Part shown: positions 56,101 through 61,368 of the stretch, in pieces
Layout: each line of letters begins with the position of its first letter
Position numbering within the stretch: position 1 is the stretch's first letter
Assembly: GCF_965249985.1 (NCBI RefSeq)
Contig: NZ_OZ252280.1
Strand: one strand, 5' to 3'
Source of the DNA: Algiphilus sp022763315
GTDB lineage: Bacteria; Pseudomonadota; Gammaproteobacteria; Nevskiales; Nevskiaceae
DNA: 64,000 nucleotides
The notes under the pieces: generated by a model
Told to the model about the DNA's origin: nothing
Database searches by the model: none
The model's input: only the letters and a program-made list of their open reading frames with translations
Position numbers and translations under genes: made by a program

Positions 56101-56166
56101 CACTCCGGGATGCGTCCAGCTCGCTGGACTCAACGTGATGACGTCAAACGAAGCTCGTTGCGTCAT
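47149..56166 (-). CDS. PUFA-synthase-like megasynthase: NPD-NPD-KS-AT-4xACP-KR-DH
   Basis: A 3005-residue multidomain synthase. Residues 1-250: an NPD/PfaD-like FMN barrel lacking the GGH (it has EAPGWGGED). About 325-600: a second NPD-like domain with LVQGPMTRVSD and ECGGHIGP (His466). KS about 685-1130: Cys874 in VDAACGSSLAAV, EAHGTGTPVGD, GSIKTILGHTKCAAGVSG. AT about 1240-1545: LLFPGQGAQSVGMG, Ser1343 in GHSYGEYTAL, and GAFHT, the malonyl-type pattern. Four ACPs with serines at 1822, 1926, 2025 and 2125. KR about 2180-2690: FATGGARGITASVLQ and YAAANEALNRLAW. DH about 2700-3005: DHQLDGIAVVP fits HxxxGxxxxP, then FHGPRFQRMHGLL. The ATG has AGAGAGG upstream. It probably makes a reduced or partly unsaturated chain; the FMN domains would act as enoyl reductase. 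Confidence 0.93.
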   Translation of the reverse strand: MTQRASFDVITLSPASWTHPGVAVSAARAGGVGVLDLEFNDDAARAAAHFARLLKECAHGEIGLRVTPEQVELGLSILGAAPDDRPLVLIAAGPGAEVVKLARALRKQRGQGTGDRLLLETAESSLKMGQLKPDGVIIRGFEAPGWGGEDSSYVLAQKWLAHSTLPLLVRGGVGPHSAAALRAAGAAGVVLDDQILLCAESPLDADVKQEIGRLNGSETRSLGEPLGAPCRVYARPGSAALKAATQQLDKAEAESLSAQAWRERLAPMVGWGDEQLRPIGQGIGVAVALGAQRVGRLIKTIRGQSFASLRIAASQRHFDEGSALAVSHGTRYPLVQGPMTRVSDSAQFAVDVAKAGALPFLALALMRGEQVDALLAETKEKAGDLPWGVGMLGFVPQALRDEQCEAIWKHKPPFALIAGGRPDQAQQFESRGIPAYIHVPAPQLLKMYYEQGARRFVFEGRECGGHIGPIASFPLWEQMIAALLDAVDDNTAPEVHVLFAGGLSDAVSGAMLAALTAPLAERGIRVGGLMGTAYLFTQEIVSSGAIVQGFQDEALACRRTTSLETGPGHATRCVDTAFAREFHDTRRALLAAGEAAEEIRDRLEDLNLGRLRLASKGKTRDDSGRIIEIDAEQQKRDGMYMIGQVATMRDQVIPVAELHEAVCRQGTRQLVDIESDVEARVQQAQPSDVAIVGIGMVLPGAEDADSFWHNVMQKVSIIREVPKERWDWRLYYDPDMHARDKVYSKWGGFLDEITFDPLRFGIPPRSMKSIDPMQLLSLECTARALEDAGFTDDFDRENTSIILGAGGGVGDLGMQYGVRAELPRFVELPDDGAWERLPEWTNESFAGVLQNVAAGRVANRMDFGGLNFTVDAACGSSLAAVTLATQELEAGRSNVAIAGGVDTVQGPHGFLCFAKTQALSPKGIPRTFDKNADGIAISEGVAMVVLKRLADAEADGDRIYAVIKAAAGSSDGKALGMTAPRPEGQMRALDRVYRKAGFGPETVELVEAHGTGTPVGDRAEAETITRTWRECGAPPKSVALGSIKTILGHTKCAAGVSGLIKVALSLHHRVLPAHVGVEDPIDVIGAEDSPAYLLDAPRPWLQSADHPRRGGVSAFGFGGTNFHAVLEEYRGNYAQPDAVGARRWPWELFAFRAHDAEGLGKQVAQVAKALDAGDALGIAEIAHAVSAAGASVADAACVAAFTADSHDTLRQQLAALHAHLTDNKPLPPGIQCNTARRKRSRIGLLFPGQGAQSVGMGREAALYAEALRGAVEQADDALRGVLPQPMSSIMWPHAAFSDAARDAQQKAVTNTHFAQPAIGALSVGYLDWLAQLGVKPEAVAGHSYGEYTALHAAGVIDRADFLRLSAARGAAMADAAGDNAGAMAAVQATREQVEALLVEAGRVWIANHNAPEQVVISGEEAAVNAVVEAAKAQQLRATRLPVSGAFHTELVAAAQAPLNAAIDAATFSAPHCTLYGNHGAPYSDDPAAIAERLKGHLLAPVEFVREVQAMADDGIDCFIECGPKAICGGMARATLHDRDVSIVSLDGQGGGLRGALNALAELLCGGVDVDVSRLFADRGLAWPSLNALPSLLKPAEEPATAFYVSGGCARPKDDKERRSGSEPPLTLERQQQARKRAQQAAQAPAAPIAAPAAAQAAAAPQTHSAPTVAAAPQAAAPATRAMPAGMGHEALAAYQQTMQQFLQLQEQVMSRVLGGAPADASATAAMPAMPPAQLPASAAPVAPPAPVTAAATAPAAPVQPAGDQQAEASHTATPQAAAESAPAAPAFDAQAVLVALVADRTGYPEDMIALDADLEADLGIDSIKRVEIVGAFAKQAPAAVAGAMQADMERYTGARSLQALLHALPAEPAAAVAAAAVETGAGVPGETTSAFDAKAALLALVADRTGYPEEMIGLDADLEADLGIDSIKRVEIVGAFAKQAPAALADAMQADMERFTGARSLQALLAALPEAAPAATPSAPATPATAGPAFDAQAALLALVADRTGYPEEMISLDADLEADLGIDSIKRVEIVGAFAKQAPAGIADAMQADMERFTAAKSLAALLAALPARGAAATTQPATATAAAPAADFDAQAALLALVADRTGYPEDMIGLDADLEADLGIDSIKRVEIVGAFAKHAPESVAGAMQSDMDRFTGARSLRALLAELAGLAGAAPAAASEATATTADESGSSSADSAMQADARVARYVIRPREIAGVRERTTLTGSVLILGDGEDGVYARALAAQAEKAGLTPICSGARDEADIRTAYQGLDQPLAGTVLLHGLHGADHDDGAADLEAGRAAVHACFAAVRALSDMPAPRLVAATRLGGTLGRDSVADGATVAGGIVGLLNCARQEWPDAHLRPVDFNGQTAESIAQLLLEELASTEQLPEVGYVGDARYTSATVEEPLQDTRFAPHLEPEGDWVVFATGGARGITASVLQRLARPGMTMVLAGRSARPEPESAALAAAADGAALKKHFLAQARANGQTPKPVEIDRAVSRVLADREIRSAIEALESAGVTVDYRAVDVRDAEAVQALVDDVYARYGRLDAVLHGAGVIEDKLIVDKTPDSFARVFGTKVDSAVALTKALRPEQLKLLAFFTSVAGRYGNRGQGDYAAANEALNRLAWQLSRHWPQTRVVSLNWGPWDAGMATEAVKQAFRSRGVVPIPLDAGCDYFLQEVAYGPRHEVEVVIGEGPWNASEGGVPADARPAPGSAMLRGELRMGSGGALELEQTLSLESDPWLSDHQLDGIAVVPATAAAEWMAAMAEAGWPGWRVHELRDLRVLSGIRLEQNAPKRLILRARASSHSDAGGQIVKLEIVDPSNHQRACYRANAHIVERLPEAPVLGDAVADLTGDTTTKPAAQAYADWLFHGPRFQRMHGLLQLSADGIDGGITASNPAEFGLDGVGWVLDPALLDCLPQLAWVWSRHCHDTSALPSSVGVIRRYAGELPRDGLRVLWRARGDSNAEYAHYDAWVVDAQGSVHLAFENAESNASKALNRLAGA
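49660..50830 (-). repeat. four tandem ACP-coding repeats
   Basis: Four in-frame copies, spaced about 297-312 bases, each encoding VADRTGYPE(D/E)MI-x-LDADLEADLGID followed by SIKRVEIVGAFAK. The serine codons lie at 50701-50703, 50389-50391, 50092-50094 and 49792-49794. The repeats are highly similar in protein and DNA and are separated by Ala/Pro-rich linkers, as in PUFA synthases. Copy number may vary between strains by recombination. Confidence 0.93.
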
Positions 56167-56238
56167 GTTGTTAACCTCTCTTCCGTATCAATGGATCCCA
56201 AGCATCCAGCAGCGGACAACTCTGCGGCGGTACGCACG

Positions 56239-57057
56239 CTAGCGCTTTTTGCCCTCTAGAAAGGGCACTTCCATGACTTTCTCGTGGACGATCGGTCCAT
56301 GGCCGAAATAACCGCCCTCGCCGAAACACTCTCCGTGATCTGCGGTCACGATAAAGTGCGTATTGACTGGGGCTTTGCTAATCAATTCATCCAGCAGGGT
56401 GTCGACGTGTTCCACCGTCTTCACCTGCTGCGCGTGCAGATCGTGCATCTGCGCTTCATCAAAGAATCGGTCCTCCGCTTGCGCGCCCATGTCGTCGTCC
56501 AGGCGCTTGAAGACGCCATGCACGCCCGAAATGTGGGGCAGGCTGTCACCGTCGAGCATGTAGGGGTAATGCGTCTCGCCCAGATTGCAGAAGTAGAACG
56601 AGGGCTCATCTTCGTCGAAGGCCATCTCCTTCACCATGCCGCCGAAGTCGTTGTGATCGTCCATCAACTTGTAGTCGTCGAAATGGCGATTCAGATGCGA
56701 CTGCGGGTTCAGCACTGGCAAGGAAACCCGGGCAACGGTGCGGTACCCCTCCTCCTGCAGCACATGCGGCAGCGAAAGCTGCGGCACAAAGCTCTTGAAA
56801 GACAGCCCCTCAATGCCGGTACGTTCCACCCAGAGGGCGAAGTCCTTCTTGTACACCTCAGAGGCGAAGACCCCACGCGGCGACGCATGCGGAATCATCC
56901 CCATCAAATACGAATAGTGCGAAGGCGATGTCCAGGAGGCATAGGAGTAGCGGCGCACTCCTTCCCCGAGCCGGTCCATGCTCGGCGTGCGTGCTCGTTG
57001 CCAGCTGTCAAAGCGGCAGCTGTCCATGACAATGTAAATCAGGTTATTCGGCAGCAC
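56239..57057 (-). CDS. short sulfatase-fold protein with threonine at the nucleophile site
   Basis: A 272-residue protein, about half to two thirds of a normal sulfatase. The N-terminal metal site is IYIVMDSCRFDSW. The position of the usual C/S-x-P-x-R nucleophile motif is SWTSPSHYSYLMG, so threonine stands where the formylglycine cysteine is expected and histidine replaces arginine. The C-terminal metal ligands are in TADHGECFGEGGYFGHGPIVHEKVMEVPFL. It ends just after that point, without the usual C-terminal subdomain. The GTG start is preferred over a TTG five codons upstream because it has a purine-rich stretch before it. It is the first gene of the leftward operon. It is probably a phosphotransferase/phosphodiesterase-like member rather than an active sulfatase. 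Confidence 0.78.
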   Translation of the reverse strand: MLPNNLIYIVMDSCRFDSWQRARTPSMDRLGEGVRRYSYASWTSPSHYSYLMGMIPHASPRGVFASEVYKKDFALWVERTGIEGLSFKSFVPQLSLPHVLQEEGYRTVARVSLPVLNPQSHLNRHFDDYKLMDDHNDFGGMVKEMAFDEDEPSFYFCNLGETHYPYMLDGDSLPHISGVHGVFKRLDDDMGAQAEDRFFDEAQMHDLHAQQVKTVEHVDTLLDELISKAPVNTHFIVTADHGECFGEGGYFGHGPIVHEKVMEVPFLEGKKR

Positions 57058-57130
57058 GGGTTCCAGCCCCAACCAAACGATTATTAATGACCCACCCCCG
57101 CGCTACCCTAACGCGAAGCGCGCTCAGCGT

Positions 57131-57152
57131 GATGTAGGGAATATTCTACATC
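57131..57152. promoter_or_regulatory. palindromic operator candidate upstream of the megasynthase operon
   Basis: GATGTAG (57131-57137) and CTACATC (57146-57152) are perfect inverted repeats around an eight-base AT-rich centre, with weaker symmetry continuing outward. The site is 74 bases upstream of the first leftward gene and in a 190-base gap without genes, so it is well placed for a repressor or activator site. No regulator gene is in the cluster. Confidence 0.5.
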
Positions 57153-57249
57153 GCGGTGGTAATAAGGAGAGACACGACCGGGAATTCTTGGTTCCTCGCC
57201 GACACTGGCGGCTCCGAGTCGTTTTGGTCTAAAATCCCGCGCCTTCGGC

Positions 57250-57326
57250 GGCAAGGTAGCTCAGCTGGTTAGAGCGCGGCACTCATAATGCCGAGGTCGC
57301 GGGTTCGAGCCCCGCCCTTGCTACCA
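57250..57326 (+). tRNA. tRNA-Met (CAU)
   Basis: A 77-base cloverleaf with encoded CCA. The acceptor is GGCAAGG/CCTTGCT (one G-T pair), the anticodon loop CTCATAA on a CGGCA/TGCCG stem gives CAT, and the T arm is GCGGGTTCGAGCCCCGC. The AGCTCAGCTGGTTAGAGC D arm resembles elongator tRNA-Met. A -10-like TCTAAAAT lies about 20 bases upstream. The 3' end is the integration site of the mobile element that follows. Confidence 0.95.
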
Positions 57327-57376
57327 ATAAAATCAATAGCTTGCGGCATTGCGCTGCTGTTCATTCTTTGACCACT

Positions 57377-57406
57377 GTGCCAAAATTGTGCCAAACGTTG
57401 GCACAC
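57377..57406. repeat. direct and inverted TGTGCCAA repeats beside the att site
   Basis: TGTGCCAA occurs at 57377-57384 and again at 57388-57395 (11-base period), followed by its inverse TTGGCACA at 57399-57406. The set lies between the tRNA 3' end and the integrase stop codon, where arm-type integrase binding sites are expected. The inverted pair could also form a terminator hairpin for the integrase transcript. Confidence 0.5.
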
Positions 57407-57411
57407 CCGGG

Positions 57412-58404
57412 CTAAGCCGGTTCCTGCCAGTGCACGCGTTCGGCGTGCGAGAGCAAATGGGCCGACGATAGGTGGGCATAACGCCGCACCATCTCCGCCG
57501 ATTTCCATCCGCCCATCTCCTGCAACACGTTGAACGGCGTGCCCGCCTGAGCGTGCCAAGACGCCCAGGTATGCCGAAGATCGTGCCACCGGAAATCGTG
57601 CAATCCCGCCCGAGCCACTGCCGCCCGCCACGCCTTGGTATTGACCTGCGTGACCGGCTTGCCTCGATAGGTAAACACGTATTCCGGGTGCTGCCCTTGC
57701 CTCGCCTTTAAGACGGCCAAGGCATTGGCGTTGAGCGGCACTGCGATCGCGTTGCCCGTCTTCGACTGGTCGGGGTGGACCCAGGCGCAAGCCCGCTCCA
57801 TGTCCACGTCCGCCCAAGCAAGGCGACTGACGTTGCGTTGACGAAGGCCGGTGGCGAATGTGAAACGCATCATCGCCGCCAAGTGATCCGGTAGCTCGGC
57901 AAGAAGTTTTGCGGCTTCTTCCCGAGAGATCCATCGGGTCCTTCTGGCATCCACCGAAAGCATGGGTGCCTTCGGAACCCGGTCGATCCACTCCCAGACC
58001 TCGCAGGCCCGCCGAAGCACCGCCCGCACCAACGACATATGCCGATTGGCGGTGGACGGACTGGCCTCGGCGGCCTTGGCCTCCAATATCTCGAACAGCA
58101 GGACGCGGTCGATCTGATCGAGCCGTTTGCCTCCGAGATAGCGGTCTACCCAACGAAAAATCTCCTTGTCCTTCTCTAGCGAGGCTTTGTGGCTCTTTTC
58201 CTTGAGCCACTGCACCACCGCCATTTCCCAGGTGTATCGCGGTCGCTCCTCGATGTTCCCTTTACGCCACGCTTGGCTTCTCAGCCGGTCGTGGAGCTCT
58301 TGGGCCGCTCGCTTGTTCGTAGTCCCAGCAGACTTTCGTACTCGCGAACCATCGGGAGTGGTAAACCGGACCCACCAAATGTCGCCGCGTTTGTATATCG
58401 ACAT
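57412..58404 (-). CDS. tyrosine site-specific integrase
   Basis: A 330-residue phage-type integrase. The N-terminal MSIYKRGDIWWVRFTTPDG is an arm-binding AP2-like segment; the core-binding helices occupy about 55-140. Catalytic residues are Arg188 (ATGLRQRN), His274 and Arg277 (WHDLRHT), Trp300 in the second histidine position (GGWKS), and Tyr309 (RRYAHLS). The chosen ATG gives a family-typical start; an earlier in-frame ATG would add 33 residues lying inside the AlpA-like gene. It points toward the tRNA, with its stop about 85 bases from the tRNA CCA, a standard arrangement. Confidence 0.93.
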   Translation of the reverse strand: MSIYKRGDIWWVRFTTPDGSRVRKSAGTTNKRAAQELHDRLRSQAWRKGNIEERPRYTWEMAVVQWLKEKSHKASLEKDKEIFRWVDRYLGGKRLDQIDRVLLFEILEAKAAEASPSTANRHMSLVRAVLRRACEVWEWIDRVPKAPMLSVDARRTRWISREEAAKLLAELPDHLAAMMRFTFATGLRQRNVSRLAWADVDMERACAWVHPDQSKTGNAIAVPLNANALAVLKARQGQHPEYVFTYRGKPVTQVNTKAWRAAVARAGLHDFRWHDLRHTWASWHAQAGTPFNVLQEMGGWKSAEMVRRYAHLSSAHLLSHAERVHWQEPA

Positions 58405-58613
58405 GCTCCAATCTCCAACTTGGAGCCACTTAGCGGCGCTTGCCGAGAGGCAGCGTATAACCGCCCCAGGTAGTCGGCAAGGTCCTCTTCGAGGAAGACC
58501 CACCGCTTGCCCGGTTTCGCGCCTCTGATCTCCCCTGCGGCGGCTTTACGGCGCAGGATGGTGGGTGACATGCGCAGGAAGTGCGCGGCCTCCTGAAGGT
58601 CATAGCTGCGCAT
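58281..58613 (-). CDS. AlpA/excisionase-like helix-turn-helix protein
   Basis: A 110-residue protein whose first 55 residues are a MerR-like winged helix: YDLQEAAHFLRMSPTILRRKAAAGEIRGAKPGKRWVFLEEDLADYL. It could be a recombination directionality factor or integrase regulator. Its 3' part overlaps the integrase gene by 124 bases in a different frame; that portion lacks obvious domain character. It begins four bases before the replication-protein gene's stop codon region, so it is likely cotranscribed with it. Confidence 0.78.
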   Translation of the reverse strand: MRSYDLQEAAHFLRMSPTILRRKAAAGEIRGAKPGKRWVFLEEDLADYLGRLYAASRQAPLSGSKLEIGACRYTNAATFGGSGLPLPMVREYESLLGLRTSERPKSSTTG

Positions 58614-58617
58614 GGCA

Positions 58618-60030
58618 TTACTCCTGATCTCCGTCGAGGCCAGGGATATCCGCGTCCCAATCCTGGTCCCAGTCGTCGGACTTGTCGCGCAGGTTGCGCT
58701 TGGTGCGCTGGTATGCCTTTCGCTCGGCTTCCTTGAACTGCTCTTCGCCCTTTTCCAGATAGTCGTGGAACGGCAGATGCCATTGCTTGGCCTTCAGAGC
58801 GGCTTTCTTGCGCAGATGGTCCTCGAAGCCCTCATCACGAACGAAGTACATGCCGTCGTGAAAGTCGACTGCTTTTCCGAGCAGTTTGGTATTGGCGAAG
58901 AATGGGTCCGCAATGTCGTACTTCGCCATGACGCCTGTAATCGCGCTGACAAAGCGCGAGATGAGAACTTCATCGCGGGGTGCTCGTGCTATGTGTACAT
59001 CAACCCGCTTCGCGGTCTCCGACCCATCCCAAGCTAGCTCTGCAATCGTCTGCCAAGCCGGATGGGTAGGCCAGCGGCTACGCGTGGTGTCACCCTCCAC
59101 AGGGACAGCCAACCGCAACCACTCCGTGGTGCAGTAGCGCCACAGTTGGCCGGCCTCCGTAAACAACTTGTCGAGGCTTTGAAACCCGAGCGACTTCAAC
59201 GCCTCGCCACGCAACTGAAACTCAACCCGAATAACCCGCTTTGGTGGCTCCCACCCAGCTTGGTGCCACACCACCTTCCAATAGTCCTTGCCCGAGTGCT
59301 TGATTTCTTCGGTCTTGTCATAGATGCGCGCAAGAATGACGCCGCGTCGCCCGAAGACGAAGCCTGTCCGCTTCGCTACTGAGCCAAAGTCCTGGATATC
59401 TCTTGCTCGGCACACCCAGTCCGACCGGTTCATGGAGTCCAGGTCAAACGACTCGCAGGCGTCTACGTAGAGATCGACGCGGCTAACATTCGGGCCGCTA
59501 CCCTCACGCTCTATCAATGCATCAATAATGGCGGTGAGCTTCCGGACGGCTTCTTCCGGCCCATCTCTAAGCAGGCATGCGCTCGACACCTTGCAATACG
59601 CTTGCGGGAATTTCGTTACTGGGCGGTCCGCGATGCCGAGGTCGAAATCTGTATTGCGAAGAACGAACCGATACCCCTTCCGTCCATGGGACGCGACTTC
59701 GAGCCTTTCATCGGCAAGCAGGATTTGAGCTTGTGCCCGCAAACCCAGGTCGGACTCGCAGGCTTGCTCCTTCTTCGCATCCAGGCGCCGCTGCATGTCT
59801 CCGTACACGCGCCCGTAGTAGGAGAGATAAAGACTATCTAACCCCGCCTTGAGGACAAGAGGCTTACCGCCTCCGTCTCCTGAATTGCAGTTACCGGGTG
59901 CTGTGTTACTAGGGGGCGCACCCGCGCCGCCGCGCGCGGCGGTTGTCCTGCCGGACAAAGCGCCGCCCGCCGCGGCGTGACACGGCTCGCCGTAGTTGGC
60001 AGGGGTGGGGACATTGGTCGAGTGATGCAT
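58618..60030 (-). CDS. Rep_trans-like replication initiation protein
   Basis: A 470-residue protein resembling rolling-circle replication initiators of plasmids and integrative elements (Rep_trans fold). The central region shows VSRVDLYVDACESFDLD and GVILARIYDKTEEI, matching the family's metal-binding and tyrosine-nucleophile blocks, then RVIRVEFQLRGEALKSLG. The first 60 residues are low-complexity (Gly/Ala/Pro) and may not all be translated. The C-terminus is highly charged (RTKRNLRDKSDDWDQDWD). The role would be element replication after excision; by motif only. Confidence 0.75.
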   Translation of the reverse strand: MHHSTNVPTPANYGEPCHAAAGGALSGRTTAARGGAGAPPSNTAPGNCNSGDGGGKPLVLKAGLDSLYLSYYGRVYGDMQRRLDAKKEQACESDLGLRAQAQILLADERLEVASHGRKGYRFVLRNTDFDLGIADRPVTKFPQAYCKVSSACLLRDGPEEAVRKLTAIIDALIEREGSGPNVSRVDLYVDACESFDLDSMNRSDWVCRARDIQDFGSVAKRTGFVFGRRGVILARIYDKTEEIKHSGKDYWKVVWHQAGWEPPKRVIRVEFQLRGEALKSLGFQSLDKLFTEAGQLWRYCTTEWLRLAVPVEGDTTRSRWPTHPAWQTIAELAWDGSETAKRVDVHIARAPRDEVLISRFVSAITGVMAKYDIADPFFANTKLLGKAVDFHDGMYFVRDEGFEDHLRKKAALKAKQWHLPFHDYLEKGEEQFKEAERKAYQRTKRNLRDKSDDWDQDWDADIPGLDGDQE

Positions 60031-60089
60031 GGGACTGCTCCGTGAGGTTGAACACGGATACAGACGCTATGCATCGGCCTGCACATCAG

Positions 60090-60920
60090 CTACGACATTT
60101 TTCCCCGTTTTCGTGTCGCAACCTCGATTCGGCGGTCTATCAGCCTGATCAGGGAACGCTTGTCGGAAGAGGCGCTGTAGAGCTTCAAATCCGCGAGCTC
60201 CTCACCAAACAGCCGCCAGCCGTTTTCTCCCTTGAAATAGCCCAGCATCCGCCCTCGACGCAGCACATAAAGGCAAAGCTCAAGCTCAGGGTACTGCGGT
60301 GTATGTGGTTGCTTCCCATGCTGCAACTTATTGGCGAGCTTGTTCTTGAAGTCGCGATCCATGCGTACAAGGGCACTCTGCAATCTCCACCGACACGGCC
60401 GACAGTTCACAGCAGCCGGATCAATACTGATGGCGTAAAACATTGCATCCTCGGATGAAGCCGCATCGCGTACAAGTTCGCTCATCGACTTCCCGTAACA
60501 GGTTACCGCCAAAAAGTTGTGCCGCAGCGCGTAGATTGTGGAAATTGCACGCCCTTGTTTAGCGGGGGTCGCGTCGAGTTGTGCGAGCGCGCCCGAGAAA
60601 ATCGACGTCACCGTGGCTCTTACCCCGCGCTGCCACGCGAAGTACAGCACGGACTTCCCTAGCCCTGTATCCAGGTACGCCCGGAAGATCAGATGCAACT
60701 CGCTCTTTTCGTATTGCCTCCACCACTCTTGATCACCTAGCAAGTTCGCGAAGCGGGTAGCCCTCTCGGAGTCAGCTTCTATCTCTCGAGCAAGGGATTG
60801 GAAGGCTGTCTCTGTCTCCCGGTACAACTTGACGAGCGGCCGCAATAGATCCGCCCAGAACCGGATGGTACCTACGGGCGTCACACTGATCGTGCTGTCC
60901 TTATTGCGACTTGAAGACAT
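60090..60920 (-). CDS. unknown element protein
   Basis: A 276-residue protein I do not recognise. It has helical, charged character with several tryptophan/tyrosine-rich patches (WWRQYEKSELHLIFRAYL, VLYFAWQRGVRATVTSIFSGAL) and a CRPCRW cysteine pair. There is no signal peptide. It lies upstream of the replication-protein gene on the same strand with a 59-base gap. Its promoter probably overlaps the gap that also serves the small gene at 61071 on the other strand. Confidence 0.6.
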   Translation of the reverse strand: MSSSRNKDSTISVTPVGTIRFWADLLRPLVKLYRETETAFQSLAREIEADSERATRFANLLGDQEWWRQYEKSELHLIFRAYLDTGLGKSVLYFAWQRGVRATVTSIFSGALAQLDATPAKQGRAISTIYALRHNFLAVTCYGKSMSELVRDAASSEDAMFYAISIDPAAVNCRPCRWRLQSALVRMDRDFKNKLANKLQHGKQPHTPQYPELELCLYVLRRGRMLGYFKGENGWRLFGEELADLKLYSASSDKRSLIRLIDRRIEVATRKRGKMS

Positions 60921-60965
60921 TAATCTGCTTGCGCTCCTTGTTCACAGCCCCATCCAGCGGCTTCG

Positions 60966-60994
60966 TTGCGGACACTTTTTAACCAGCGTACTAT
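60966..60994 (+). promoter_or_regulatory. sigma70-like promoter for the small basic protein
   Basis: TTGCGG (60966-60971) and TACTAT (60989-60994) are separated by 17 bases in an AT-rich run, about 77 bases upstream of the small gene starting at 61071. Confidence 0.45.
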
Positions 60995-61070
60995 ATATCG
61001 CGTCGGGACCACACAGTACACCCAACATCTTGTGCTCCGACGAGTATCCCCCCACATCTGGAGTAGCTCC

Positions 61071-61199
61071 ATGGCAACGAAAACGGTAAACAAGAGCGCG
61101 AAAACCGGGCAATTTGTAAAGGAATCAGCAGTAAAGAAGAGCCCTAACACCACCTACAAGCAGACTGTGAAGAGCGGCAGCAAAAAGAAAGGATGCTAA
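61071..61199 (+). CDS. small basic protein (42 residues)
   Basis: A 42-residue Lys/Thr/Ser-rich protein beginning MATKTVNKSAKTGQFVKES and ending KSGSKKKGC. CTGGAG lies at a normal ribosome-binding distance and a promoter-like pair is upstream. Similar short proteins with a KSAKTGQFV-like core occur in many mobile elements, from memory; function unknown. It is the only plus-strand gene of the visible element. Confidence 0.65.
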   Translation: MATKTVNKSAKTGQFVKESAVKKSPNTTYKQTVKSGSKKKGC

Positions 61200-61207
61200 A
61201 TACGACA

Positions 61208-61241
61208 GGTGCGGGCACGCCCCCAACGGTGCGCCCGCACC
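61208..61241. terminator. strong hairpin after the small gene
   Basis: GGTGCGGGC (61208-61216) pairs with GCCCGCACC (61233-61241), nine base pairs, starting nine bases after the small gene's stop. There is no T-tract on either side, so an intrinsic terminator role is uncertain. Confidence 0.45.
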
Positions 61242-61368
61242 TGGATTAGCTGCGACAACAGCTGCTCCACGAACAACAAATACGCCTGGGGCTCAGTGCG
61301 TTTGAAGCCTGATTTTCCTGCTGAAGGAACAACATAGGCGGCAGCTGTAATGTCAGCCTCAAAGCTGT

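Noticed and set aside
47149..56166. Calling the cluster an enediyne or classical PfaABCDE locus
   Set aside because: Enediyne synthases have one KS-AT-ACP-KR-DH-PPTase chain, and Pfa loci keep PfaD separate; the domain order and accessory genes here match neither fully.
57131..57152. Reading the palindrome as a LexA box
   Set aside because: The arms GATGTAG/CTACATC do not fit the CTGT-N8-ACAG pattern.
57269..58210. Long open frame antisense to tRNA-Met and out of frame within the integrase gene
   Set aside because: It crosses the tRNA and duplicates integrase codons in another frame; composition is that of a GC-rich shadow.
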